From JAAYEA01 sp012689325 (lineage in GTDB: Bacteria; Chloroflexota; Anaerolineae; JAAYEA01): 13,398 bases of DNA. Both the position numbers and the translations under genes were made by a program. The DNA lies in assembly GCA_036841525.1 (NCBI GenBank), contig DAITVZ010000095.1:1-13398 (forward strand), in the 5' to 3' direction. The notes under the pieces are model-generated. The model ran no database searches and had not been told where the DNA came from. It saw only the letters and a list, made by a program, of their open reading frames with translations. Numbering within the stretch: the stretch's first letter is position 1; each line of letters opens with the position of its first letter. Positions 1 through 7,400 of the stretch are shown here, piece after piece.

Positions 1-14
1 TCGATTTTTCGCTC

Positions 15-43
15 TTGACAAAACCGCGCATCTACGGTAGAAT
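15..43 (+). promoter_or_regulatory. Sigma70-type promoter of the sensor kinase
   Basis: A perfect -35 box TTGACA (15-20) is separated by 17 bases from a good -10 box TAGAAT (38-43), predicting a transcript start near 50. The open frame of the kinase extends back to a TTG at 15, but that TTG is the -35 box itself, so translation cannot sensibly start there. This fixes the start at a downstream ATG. Confidence 0.8.
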
Positions 44-101
44 GAAAGCAACTGATATGCCGATTTTTTCTCGCAACTTGTATTTCGGCTCAAGGGAGTC
101 C

Positions 102-2216
102 ATGAAAACACCGCCGCCCGCGACATCGCTGGCCGTTGGGGAGACCCGGCTGGAGGCAGCCCCGGCGGCGCTCGCCACGCTGGGAGCGCGCGCGTGCTTT
201 GTGTTGGTGCTGCACGACCCCAAGACCCGCGTGGGCGCCATGACCCACCTGCAAGCCAGCAACGGCGGCATGTTGGGCCACTACCTCAAGCTGACGATCC
301 AGCGGCTGCTGGCCGAGATGCACGGCGCGGGGTGCGCCCGCAACCGGGTGCAGGCCCACGTCATCGCCGACGAGGCGACCCCCGCCCACACGCTGCGCAC
401 CATCAGCGGGACGCTGCGCAGCCAGGGCATCGAGCGGATCAGCCTGAACACCTCGGGCGGCGCCGGGCGCGCCATTCGCTTCGAGCTGAGCACCGGCCAG
501 GTCTCCGTCCAGGAGGCCGCGCGCCCCGAGGGGATCAAGGACATCAAGGAGCTGGCGGTGCTGCTGGGCAGCCAGCTCTTGGACCTGCACGCCTTGCAGA
601 AGGAGCAGCCCGCCGCGCAGCCGGGGCTGCCGCTGGCCCGGCTGCTGCAACAGATCGCCGACACGGCGGCCAGCGCCTTGGGCGGGGCGAGCTGCCTGGT
701 GGCGCTCTCCGCCAGCGACCCCGCCGAGCCAGGCTTGCAGGCCGCCTCGCGCAGTTGGGCACTGAGCGCCAGCGGCGCCGACGGCGCGCTCCGGCAGCGG
801 CTGGCCGCCTGGGCCGCCAGCCGCCGCGCCCCCACCCTGGTCAAGAACTCGCAGCGCGACCCCGAGCTGGCCGCGCTCTCCCCCCGCCCCCTCTCGCTGC
901 TGAGCGTCCCCCTGGGCGAAGGGGAGCCGCCGCTGGGCGTGATCTGCGCCAGCTATCCGCTGGCCGGGGCCTTTAGCGACGAGAACCTGCAAATGCTCCA
1001 GTTTTTCGCCCACCAGACCGCCATCGCCATCGGCAACGCGCGCACGGTGCAGCGGCTGGAGGCGCGGGCCCGCGAGATGGAGGCGATCATGCAGGGGATC
1101 GCCGATGGCATCGTGGTGGTGGACCCCGAGCTGCGGCTGGTGATGGTGAACCCCGTGGCCAAGGAATACCTGGATATCGGCGCCAACTGCGCGCCGGGGG
1201 AGGGCTTTCCCGCCCGCTCGCCGCTGGCGCGGCTATTGCTGCAGGCGCTGGAGCGGGGCACCTGCGTGGGCGAGGCCCAGGTGGAGACGCGGGGCCACGG
1301 CCACATCATTTGCCAGGCGATGGTCTCCCGCGTCACCGGCGCCGACGGCCGCCCGGCGGGGCTGGTGGCCGTGCTGCGGGACATCACCGAGCAGCGGCGG
1401 ATGGAGCAGATCAAGTCCAACCTCCTCTCCATCGTCTCCCACGAGCTGCGCACGCCGCTCCATTCCATCAGCGGCTTTGTGGATATCATCCTGATGGGCA
1501 AGACCGGCGAGCTGACCGAGCTGCAGCGGGACTTTTTGACCACGGTCAAGCGCCAGTCGGCCCAGTTGCAGAACATCATCAACGACCTGCTCGAGTTCAC
1601 CCGGCTGGAATATGGGCACATCAAGCTGACCACCGAGCCGGTGCGGCTGCGCGAGATCGCCGACCACGTGCTGCACAAGCTGGCGGTGCTGGCCGACGAG
1701 CACCGCATCCAGCTCGGCAACGACGTCCCGGAGGAGCTGGTGGTGGAGGGCGACTCGGTGCGGCTGGAGCAGGTGCTGACCAATTTGGTGGACAATGCCT
1801 TCAAGTTCACCCCGGCGGAGGGACGCGTCACGGTGGGCGCAGCGGACCTGGGCGCCGAGGCCGAGCTGTGGGTGACGGATACGGGCATCGGCATCGCCCC
1901 CGAGGACCAGGACAAGATTTTCGAGATGTTCTACCAGGTGACGGAGGGCTCCAACGGGGCGCGGCGAGGCGCGGGGTTGGGCCTGGCCATCTGCAAGCAC
2001 ATCGTGGAATGCCACCAGGGGCAGATTTGGGTGGAGAGCGAGCAGGGGCGCGGCAGCACCTTCCGCATCGTGCTGCCCAAGCGGCTGAACCGCGGCGAGG
2101 AGCTGGCGCTGGACTTTGCCCACCTGGAGCGGACCGCCCCCGCGGTGATGGCTCGCCCGGCCGCCTCTGCGCGGCGCGAGGCCCCCGTCCCGGAGGAGGC
2201 GCTGGCGGTGGGGTAG
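102..2216 (+). CDS. Soluble hybrid sensor histidine kinase: CheD-like, GAF, PAS, HisKA, HATPase_c
   Basis: A 704-residue cytosolic kinase with no membrane segment. Residues about 20-145 resemble the CheD receptor glutamine deamidase: T26, C32 and H49 have the spacing (T-x5-C, C+17=H) of the T. maritima CheD triad T21/C27/H44. The TLGARAC and HDPKTRVGAMTH stretches align to CheD's TLGLGSC and YDP..GGMAH, but the FGGA segment of CheD is not recognisable. A GAF domain (about 178-312) and a PAS domain (about 325-430) follow. HisKA carries the phospho-acceptor H447 in SHELRTP. HATPase_c shows an N box (NLVDNAFKF, 561-569), a G1 box DTGIGI from D593 and a G2 box GAGLGL from G623. I chose ATG 102 because it follows AGGGAG (93-98) and lies about 50 bases after the predicted transcript start; ATGs at 42 and 57 lie in or just after the promoter. 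No response regulator lies nearby, so the kinase looks orphan. The kinase assignment is certain; CheD activity is inferred. Confidence 0.93.
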   Translation: MKTPPPATSLAVGETRLEAAPAALATLGARACFVLVLHDPKTRVGAMTHLQASNGGMLGHYLKLTIQRLLAEMHGAGCARNRVQAHVIADEATPAHTLRTISGTLRSQGIERISLNTSGGAGRAIRFELSTGQVSVQEAARPEGIKDIKELAVLLGSQLLDLHALQKEQPAAQPGLPLARLLQQIADTAASALGGASCLVALSASDPAEPGLQAASRSWALSASGADGALRQRLAAWAASRRAPTLVKNSQRDPELAALSPRPLSLLSVPLGEGEPPLGVICASYPLAGAFSDENLQMLQFFAHQTAIAIGNARTVQRLEARAREMEAIMQGIADGIVVVDPELRLVMVNPVAKEYLDIGANCAPGEGFPARSPLARLLLQALERGTCVGEAQVETRGHGHIICQAMVSRVTGADGRPAGLVAVLRDITEQRRMEQIKSNLLSIVSHELRTPLHSISGFVDIILMGKTGELTELQRDFLTTVKRQSAQLQNIINDLLEFTRLEYGHIKLTTEPVRLREIADHVLHKLAVLADEHRIQLGNDVPEELVVEGDSVRLEQVLTNLVDNAFKFTPAEGRVTVGAADLGAEAELWVTDTGIGIAPEDQDKIFEMFYQVTEGSNGARRGAGLGLAICKHIVECHQGQIWVESEQGRGSTFRIVLPKRLNRGEELALDFAHLERTAPAVMARPAASARREAPVPEEALAVG

Positions 2217-2228
2217 CGCGATCCGCGC
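2216..2228. other. Short hairpin between convergent stop codons
   Basis: Only 12 bases separate the stops of the convergent kinase and amidohydrolase genes. GCGCG (2216-2220), a three-base loop and CGCGC (2224-2228) could form a 5-bp hairpin. It lacks a T tract, so it is a weak candidate for a bidirectional terminator and may be chance in GC-rich DNA. Confidence 0.25.
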
Positions 2229-3818
2229 CTACGCCGAATAGACCACCTGGCCGCCGAGGATGGTGTGCTCGACGCGGGTGGAGAGGATCTCGGACGGCGG
2301 GATGGCCAGGAGGTCCTGGGAGAGGACCACCACGTCGGCCAGCTTGCCGGGGACCAGCGACCCCTTGAGCGATTCCTCGCCGGAGGCATAGGCCGCGCCC
2401 AGGGTATAGGCCGCCACCGCCTCCGCCGCGGTCAGCCGCTCCTCCGGATACCAGCCCCCTGCCGGCGACCCGTCGGGCCGCTGGCGCGTGACCGCCGCAT
2501 GGATGCCCCGCAGCGGCTCCATGGATTCCACCGGCGCGTCGGAGCCGAAGGCCAGCGTCGCGCCGCTGGCGGCCAGGCTGCGCCAGGCGTAGGACCAACG
2601 CGCCCGGGCGCCCAGGTGCCGGTCGGCCATGGCCATGTCCGAGGTGGCGTGGATCGGCTGCATGGAGGCGATGACGCCCAGCGCGCCAAAGCGGGGGATA
2701 TCGGCGGGGTGCAGCGTTTGGACGTGCTCCACGCGGTGGCGCAGGCCCCGCCCCGCGCCGGAGCGGATGGCCGCCTCCAGCGCGTCCAGCGCCTGGCGGT
2801 TGGCCCGGTCGCCGATGGCGTGGATGGCCAGCGCCAGCCCGCCCGCCGCCGCCCGCCGCGCCAGCTCGGCCAGCGCCGCCGCGTCGGTGACCTCGATGCC
2901 GCATTGGCCGGGCGCGCCCTCGTAGGGCTCCAGCATGTGCGCCGTGCGCGCGCCCAAGGCGCCGTCGCAAAAGACCTTCACGCCGCCCAGCCGCAGCCAC
3001 TCGTCGCCCCAGCCGGTGCGCAGCCCCAAGGCCAGCGCCTCGTCCAGCGAGCCCGCGGGGAGGGAGGCGCAGACGCGCAGCCCCAACCGCCCCTCGCGGC
3101 GCAGCTCTTGCAGCGCGCCCAGCGCGGTGGCCCCCTCGTTGCTGTGCACGCCGGTGAGGCCGTAGCTCTGGACCAGGGCGAGGGCCTCGGCCAGCAGCGC
3201 CGCCGTCTCGCCCAAGCCCGTCTCGGGAATCACCCGCGAGACCAGCCCCGCCGCGGTCTCTTTCAGGAGGCCGGTGGGCTCGCCGCTGGCGTCGCGCTCG
3301 ATCTCGCCGCCGGCGGGGTCGGGAGTCTCGCGGCCGACGCCGGCCAGCGCCAGCGCGGCGCTATTGGCCCACAGGACGTGGCCGTCCTTGCTGTGCAGCG
3401 CCAGCGGCCGCCCGCCCGCCACGGCGTCGGCGTCCTCCCTGCGGGGGAAGCGGCCCTCCGGCCAGAGGTTGTGGTTCCACCCGCCGCCGAGCACCCAGGC
3501 GCCCTCGGGGAGGCGCGCCGCGCGGTCGGCGATGCGGGCGAGGGCCTCGCGCAGGCTGGCGACGCCAGCCAAATCCACGCGCCGGAGCAGCCGAGCGAAG
3601 CCGGCCAGGTGCACGTGGGCGTCGATGAAACCGGGGAAGGCGGCGCGGCCCCGCAGGTCGAGCACGGTGGTGGCGGGGCCATTCCAGCGCCAGATCTCGG
3701 CGTCGTCGCCCACGGCCGCCACGCGGTCGCCGCGGATGGCCAGGGCCTGTTGGGGCGGCTGGCCGGGGTGCAGGGTATGGATGCGCCCGTGGCGCAGGAT
3801 GAGGTCGGCTGGGGACAT
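2229..3818 (-). CDS. YtcJ/LAF3-type metal-dependent amidohydrolase
   Basis: A 529-residue amidohydrolase-superfamily protein of the YtcJ (Amidohydro_3) branch. Candidate metal and catalytic residues are visible: H68 and H70 in DAHVHL, K281 in GGVKVFCDGALG (candidate carboxylated lysine), H333 in IHAIGDRAN, H365 in RVEHVQ and D427 in AFGSDAPVE. The HSKDGHVLWANSAAL stretch and the C-terminal GKLADVVVLSQD strand are also typical. Members hydrolyse C-N bonds, for example N-substituted formamides, but the substrate here cannot be read from sequence. There is no signal peptide, so it is probably cytosolic. ATG 3818 is preceded by AAAGGAA at good spacing; a longer open frame upstream runs into the preceding gene and is not used. 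It is the last gene of the lipid operon, 17 bases after the MBL-fold gene. Confidence 0.9.
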   Translation of the reverse strand: MSPADLILRHGRIHTLHPGQPPQQALAIRGDRVAAVGDDAEIWRWNGPATTVLDLRGRAAFPGFIDAHVHLAGFARLLRRVDLAGVASLREALARIADRAARLPEGAWVLGGGWNHNLWPEGRFPRREDADAVAGGRPLALHSKDGHVLWANSAALALAGVGRETPDPAGGEIERDASGEPTGLLKETAAGLVSRVIPETGLGETAALLAEALALVQSYGLTGVHSNEGATALGALQELRREGRLGLRVCASLPAGSLDEALALGLRTGWGDEWLRLGGVKVFCDGALGARTAHMLEPYEGAPGQCGIEVTDAAALAELARRAAAGGLALAIHAIGDRANRQALDALEAAIRSGAGRGLRHRVEHVQTLHPADIPRFGALGVIASMQPIHATSDMAMADRHLGARARWSYAWRSLAASGATLAFGSDAPVESMEPLRGIHAAVTRQRPDGSPAGGWYPEERLTAAEAVAAYTLGAAYASGEESLKGSLVPGKLADVVVLSQDLLAIPPSEILSTRVEHTILGGQVVYSA

Positions 3819-3835
3819 GGGGGTTCCTTTCGCGG

Positions 3836-4591
3836 CTAGAGCTCGTAGGCCCCGAAATCGGCGGCGAGGCTGACGGGGCCGCCAAAGGTGCGCTCGGCCT
3901 GCCGCCGCCAATCGTCCAGGTCCAGGTCAAAGGTGGGCAGGTGCACCAGCGCCAGCGACTTGGCCCCGCAGCGGCGGGCGATCTCGCCGGCCTGGGCGCT
4001 GCCGGAGTGGCCGATGCCCTCGCCGGTGGCCTCGTGGAGCAAGAGGTCGGCGCCCTGGGCAAAGCGCACCAGCTCGTCGCAGGGCTCGGTATCCGCCGAA
4101 TAGACCAGCACCTTGCCGGTGGCCTTGGAGACGATGCGCAGCGCCAGCGTGGGGACCATGTGCTGGACCGGCGTGGAGGTGATGAGGAAATCTTCGGTCT
4201 CGAGCACCAGCTCGTCCGGCTGCATGGCGACCTCGTGATACATCAGGGAAAAGAGGCTGGGCCACTCCTCAGAGCGAAAGATCTCCAGCAGGGCGCTGAT
4301 GGTCGCCAGGCTCTGCCGCTCGCCCATCACCACCAGCGGCTCGGTCCGCCCGCAGAGCCAGAGCCCCAACACCAGCACCGGCACGCCATAGATGTGATCG
4401 GGATGGCGGTGCGTCACGATGAGGTGGTTGAGGGTGGAGAGGTCCACGCCCACCTGTTGCAGGGCCTGCATCGGGCAGCCCGCGCAGTCGATGAGGATAT
4501 TATCTCGCCGCCCCTGCAACAACATGTAGGTATTGTTGCGAAAGCGGTCGGGCTTGGGCGAGGCGGAGCCGAGGACGACGAGACGAGCCAT
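3836..4591 (-). CDS. RNase Z-like metallo-beta-lactamase fold hydrolase
   Basis: A 251-residue MBL-fold protein close to the RNase Z/ElaC subgroup. The metal ligands are complete: H61-R-H63-P-D65-H66 (THRHPDH), H144 (VQHMVP), D167 (YSADTEP) and H217 (LVHLP). LLLHEAT (H186) and GHSGSAQAGEIARRCGA match the RNase Z HEAT and HST regions. At 251 residues it is shorter than canonical tRNase Z (about 300), and I do not see the long flexible exosite arm. It may therefore be a generic phosphodiesterase or small-molecule hydrolase rather than a tRNA 3'-processing enzyme. Its ATG shares one base with the TGA of the phosphatidyltransferase gene (TGATG), implying translational coupling and expression together with the lipid genes. 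Confidence 0.88.
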   Translation of the reverse strand: MARLVVLGSASPKPDRFRNNTYMLLQGRRDNILIDCAGCPMQALQQVGVDLSTLNHLIVTHRHPDHIYGVPVLVLGLWLCGRTEPLVVMGERQSLATISALLEIFRSEEWPSLFSLMYHEVAMQPDELVLETEDFLITSTPVQHMVPTLALRIVSKATGKVLVYSADTEPCDELVRFAQGADLLLHEATGEGIGHSGSAQAGEIARRCGAKSLALVHLPTFDLDLDDWRRQAERTFGGPVSLAADFGAYEL

Positions 4592-5181
4592 CAGGCGGCT
4601 TTCTTTTCCAGGCTCACGCGCCAGACGTGGACCATGCGCTGCACCACGGTGACGTTGGCGAGGATGGCCAGCAGCCAGAGGGCGATCCGCAACTGGCCGA
4701 GGATCAGCCCGGCGATGAGGACCGCCACGCGCTCAAAGCGGGTAAAGAGCCCCACCTTGCAGTCGATCCCGGCGCCCTCGGCGCGGGCGCGCGCATAGCT
4801 GACCAGGAGGGAGCCGATGATGGCGGCGTAGCCGAGGGCCACGTTCATCTGGTCGCCCTGCTGCATGGCGTGCCAGAGGATGCCGCCAAAGAGGGCGGCC
4901 TCGGAGATGCGGTCGGTGACCGAGTCCAAAAAGCCGCCAAAGGCGCTGGTCTGGCCGGTCTCCCGCGCCAGGGCGCCGTCCAGCCCATCGAACGAGTACG
5001 AGATGATGGCGCAGAGGCCCGCGAGGCGCAGGTGGCCCAGCCCGGCGATGACGCCGACGGCGACGTTCAACAGGAAGCCGAGCAGGGTCAGGGCGTTGGG
5101 CGAGACGCCCATCTTGCCCAACCAGCGCACCAGCGGCACCACCAACCAACGCGTCTTGCTGCGAACCCAATCACTCAGCAC
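4591..5181 (-). CDS. CDP-alcohol phosphatidyltransferase (phosphatidylinositol-phosphate synthase-like)
   Basis: A 196-residue integral membrane enzyme that would transfer a phosphatidyl group from CDP-diacylglycerol to an alcohol. The family signature D-x2-D-G-x2-A-R-x8-G-x3-D-x3-D is intact: D65, D68, G69, R73, G82, D86 and D90. Hydrophobic stretches (about 12-22, 31-48, 52-64, 92-104, 113-127, 150-190) fit the usual six helices. The SPNALTLLG start is typical of the family. GTG 5181 is chosen because it gives the normal family N-terminus and is preceded by GGGAGAGG; the open frame further upstream is an out-of-frame shadow of the glycosyltransferase. It overlaps the glycosyltransferase stop by 11 bases. 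The substrate (inositol phosphate, glycerol phosphate or other) is inferred from the PimA/PatA-like neighbours and is not proven. Confidence 0.9.
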   Translation of the reverse strand: MLSDWVRSKTRWLVVPLVRWLGKMGVSPNALTLLGFLLNVAVGVIAGLGHLRLAGLCAIISYSFDGLDGALARETGQTSAFGGFLDSVTDRISEAALFGGILWHAMQQGDQMNVALGYAAIIGSLLVSYARARAEGAGIDCKVGLFTRFERVAVLIAGLILGQLRIALWLLAILANVTVVQRMVHVWRVSLEKKAA

Positions 5182-6325
5182 GTGGCCTCTCCCTCGATGT
5201 TTTGTGATGACGAATGGCCTCCTCGTAGCAGGCCATGACCTCGGCGGCGATGGTATCCCAGGCGTACTTGCGCGCGGTCTGGCGCCCGGCCTCGCCCATG
5301 GCCTGGGCGAGCTCGCGGCGCTGCAGCAAGGAGACGAGCGCCGCCGCCAGGGCGTGCTCGTCCTCCGGCTTGACCAGGAAGCCTTGCTTGCCCTCCTCCA
5401 GCACGGAGCGGTAGCCGACAATGTCGGAGGCGACGATGGGCTTGCCCGAGGCCATCGCCTCCAGCAGCACGATGCCAAAGCTCTCAAAGCCGGTGGAGGG
5501 GGCGCAAAAGACATCGCAAGAGCGATAGTAGCGCGGCTTGTCTTGCGCCGAGATATACCCCACGAAATGGACGCCCTTCAGCCCGAGCTGGCGCGCGTAG
5601 CGCTCGTAGGGCTCCTTCTCCTCGGCGGTATAGCCCCCCGCCACGATCAGCCGCGCGTTCGGGAACTGCTCCAGGATGCCGGGAAAGGCCCGCAGCAGGT
5701 ACTCGAAGCCCTTGCGCTTATCCAGCCGGCCCAGGAAGAGGATGGTGGGCGCGCCATCGGCATAGGCCGGCAGCGGCTCCGCCGCGGGCCCATAGGCGCT
5801 GACGTCGATCCCGTTGGGGATGATCTGGTAATCGGCGGGAAAGTACTGGGCCACCACCTCGCGCGCCGCCTCCGAGACGGCGATCCGCGCGTCGAGCTTG
5901 TCGAAAAAGGGCTGCAGCAGGTGGCGCGTGTGCGAATAGGCGAAATGGTTCGCCTCGCGATAGGCGTGAAAGGTGCCCACGTTGGCCGCGTGCGAGTGGC
6001 GCAACACCACCAGCGGCAACGCGGGCATCATCGGCTCGTGCAGGTGCACCACGTCGAACTGGTACTTTATGAGCGCCCGCTTGACCCGGATATAGATCGC
6101 CGGCGAGACGGTGATGCGCGACTTGGAGCCGCTCACCGACAGGGGGAGCACCGAGCTGCTCACCTTGACCACGTTATCGCCCAGCGCTTCCGCGCCGTAG
6201 GAAGAAGGGGCCAGGATGGTGACCTGGTGGCCCCAACGCTGGAAACATTTATCCAGGTGGGCGATATGCTCCGTGACCCCGCCCGGATAGGGATAGTCGT
6301 AGGGTGATACCAGGGCGATCTTCAC
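5171..6325 (-). CDS. GT4 glycosyltransferase, PimA-like (phosphatidylinositol mannosyltransferase family)
   Basis: A 384-residue GT-B retaining glycosyltransferase, about the length of mycobacterial PimA (about 386). The N-terminal PGGVTEHIAHL...GHQVTILAP and the LHEPMMPALPL...TFHAYRE stretch resemble the lipid-acceptor side of PimA. The C-terminal nucleotide-sugar site shows FLGRLDKRKG, GYISAQDKPRYYRSCDVFCAPS and the E-x7-E motif E281/E289 in FESFGIVLLEAMASGKPIVASD. PimA moves mannose from GDP-mannose to the inositol of phosphatidylinositol at the inner membrane face. The start is GTG 6325, directly after the acyltransferase TGA with no gap. The C-terminus (HHKTSRERPRAE) is basic. GT4 membership is certain; PimA specificity is a homology-plus-context inference, and another glycolipid mannosyl- or glucosyltransferase is possible. 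Confidence 0.92.
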   Translation of the reverse strand: MKIALVSPYDYPYPGGVTEHIAHLDKCFQRWGHQVTILAPSSYGAEALGDNVVKVSSSVLPLSVSGSKSRITVSPAIYIRVKRALIKYQFDVVHLHEPMMPALPLVVLRHSHAANVGTFHAYREANHFAYSHTRHLLQPFFDKLDARIAVSEAAREVVAQYFPADYQIIPNGIDVSAYGPAAEPLPAYADGAPTILFLGRLDKRKGFEYLLRAFPGILEQFPNARLIVAGGYTAEEKEPYERYARQLGLKGVHFVGYISAQDKPRYYRSCDVFCAPSTGFESFGIVLLEAMASGKPIVASDIVGYRSVLEEGKQGFLVKPEDEHALAAALVSLLQRRELAQAMGEAGRQTARKYAWDTIAAEVMACYEEAIRHHKTSRERPRAE

Positions 6326-7219
6326 TCAGAATCCGACCTCTCCCAGCTTCCACACCGGCTGAAACATGACCCACTGTTCGGGATAAAGCGAGATGTACCG
6401 TTCGACCACGCGCAGCACCTGGCCCATATAGTACGATACGGCGGGCCCCGGCTCGGGCGCGGGCGCCACCGGCGGCTCGACCCGCACCTCGTAGCTGTCG
6501 TCCGGGCGGCGCAGGGCGAAACAGGGCACCAGCGTCGCGCCGGTGCGCGCCGCGAGCTGGGCATAGCCATCGGGCAGCCAGGCCGGCGCGCCAAAGAACT
6601 CGGCCACCACGCCGCTCTCGGTGGTGTCGCGGTCCGCCACCAGCCCGACGATGCGGTTGGCCTTGAGCGCGCGAAAGATCGAGCGCAGCAGCCCATCGGC
6701 GGGGACCACCTCGATGCCGCGGCGGCCCCGCAGCTCGGCCATGTAGCGGTAGAGCGACTCGGGCTTGAGGTGTTCCATCACCGCCAGGATGGGATATCCT
6801 CGCGCCGCCAGGGCGTGGGCCGGGGTCTCGACGCTGCCCAAGTGCGCGCTGACGATGATGACGCCGCGCCCCAGCGCCAGCGCCGCGTCCAGGTGCTCCA
6901 GGCCGCGCACCGTCACCAGCTCCATGATCCGCGCATCGCTCAGCGCCGGCAGGCGAAAGACGTCGAAATAGTTGCGGCCCTGGCAGCGATAGATCCCCTC
7001 CGCCACCGCGCGACGGCGCTCCCGGGGGGCGTCCGGCCCCAACACGTGGGCCACGTTATCCCAGACAGCGGGAAAGGCCGGGCCATAGCGGGCCGCCAGC
7101 GACCAAAGCCAGCCAAAGAGCGCATACCCCAGGCGAGCGGGGATGCGCGGCGCCAGGGCGCCCCCCAGGCGGCACAGATAGGTTGGAAGCTCGTCGAGGT
7201 CCGGTCGCCACTTGGCCAT
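6326..7219 (-). CDS. LpxL/HtrB-superfamily acyltransferase, PatA-like
   Basis: A 297-residue lysophospholipid/lipid acyltransferase. The H-x4-E catalytic motif is H126-LGSV-E131 in IIVSAHLGSVETPAHALAARG. The DRDTTESGVVAEFFG region supplies E201, close to the second catalytic glutamate recalled for mycobacterial PatA (H126/E200). The length also fits PatA (about 300). PatA acylates the mannose of phosphatidylinositol mannoside using acyl-CoA at the inner membrane. No lpxA, lpxB, lpxC, lpxD or kdtA gene is visible, so a role in lipid A assembly has no support here. It is the first gene of a five-gene minus-strand operon, about 15-20 bases after a strong promoter, with only a weak ribosome-binding sequence. 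Its TGA abuts the glycosyltransferase GTG. Confidence 0.9.
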   Translation of the reverse strand: MAKWRPDLDELPTYLCRLGGALAPRIPARLGYALFGWLWSLAARYGPAFPAVWDNVAHVLGPDAPRERRRAVAEGIYRCQGRNYFDVFRLPALSDARIMELVTVRGLEHLDAALALGRGVIIVSAHLGSVETPAHALAARGYPILAVMEHLKPESLYRYMAELRGRRGIEVVPADGLLRSIFRALKANRIVGLVADRDTTESGVVAEFFGAPAWLPDGYAQLAARTGATLVPCFALRRPDDSYEVRVEPPVAPAPEPGPAVSYYMGQVLRVVERYISLYPEQWVMFQPVWKLGEVGF

Positions 7220-7240
7220 GTGTACGTCTTTCGCCTGGAT

Positions 7241-7269
7241 ATGTTACCGCATTCGCGGGATGGTGTCAA
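7241..7269 (-). promoter_or_regulatory. Promoter of the lipid operon
   Basis: Read on the minus strand, TTGACA (7269-7264) is followed after 17 bases by TAACAT (7246-7241), predicting a start near 7235 and a leader of roughly 15 bases before the acyltransferase ATG. The -35 box lies inside the first unit of the GTCAAAA tandem repeat. Confidence 0.7.
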
Positions 7270-7302
7270 AAGCGTCAAAAGTCGCAAGTCGAACGTCAAA
7301 GG
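7265..7302. repeat. Heptanucleotide tandem repeat (GTCAAAA-like)
   Basis: Units begin at 7265, 7274, 7281, 7288 and 7295: GTCAAAA, GTCAAAA, GTCGCAA, GTCGAAC and GTCAAAG. The last four are in exact 7-base phase and the first is offset by two extra bases. This is a decayed short tandem repeat between two divergent promoters, overlapping the -35 box of the minus-strand operon. Confidence 0.7.
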
Positions 7303-7341
7303 ACAGAGGCGCGCCGCGACCTGGCGCTGCCGCGTCGTAAC

Positions 7342-7376
7342 TTGGCGCCGCGGCGGCTCGGTGGCATAATGCCGCC
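7342..7376 (+). promoter_or_regulatory. radC promoter with overlapping palindrome
   Basis: TTGGCG (7342-7347), a 17-base spacer and CATAAT (7365-7370) form a plausible sigma70 promoter with a start near 7377. The -10 box sits in an interrupted inverted repeat (7360-7376), GG-T-GGCAT-A-ATGCC-G-CC, which could be an operator or a degenerate member of the hairpin family seen at 13054-13072. Confidence 0.55.
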
Positions 7377-7400
7377 AACGCAAGCCGCAAGGAGAGCGAG

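Noticed and set aside
15..101. Translation of the kinase from TTG 15, ATG 42 or ATG 57
   Set aside because: TTG 15 is the -35 box, ATG 42 overlaps the -10 box, and ATG 57 would leave a leader of only a few bases without a ribosome-binding site. ATG 102 has AGGGAG upstream.
2265..3839. Long plus-strand open frame of 524 codons opposite the amidohydrolase
   Set aside because: It is antisense to a gene with clear catalytic motifs, its product is low-complexity (R, G, A, Q-rich) and it has no recognisable domain. Long antisense frames are expected at this GC content.
6326..7219. Lipid A (LPS) acyltransferase LpxL/LpxM
   Set aside because: The fold family fits, but no lipid A or Kdo gene is present and the neighbours are PimA-like and phosphatidyltransferase genes, favouring a PatA-like role.
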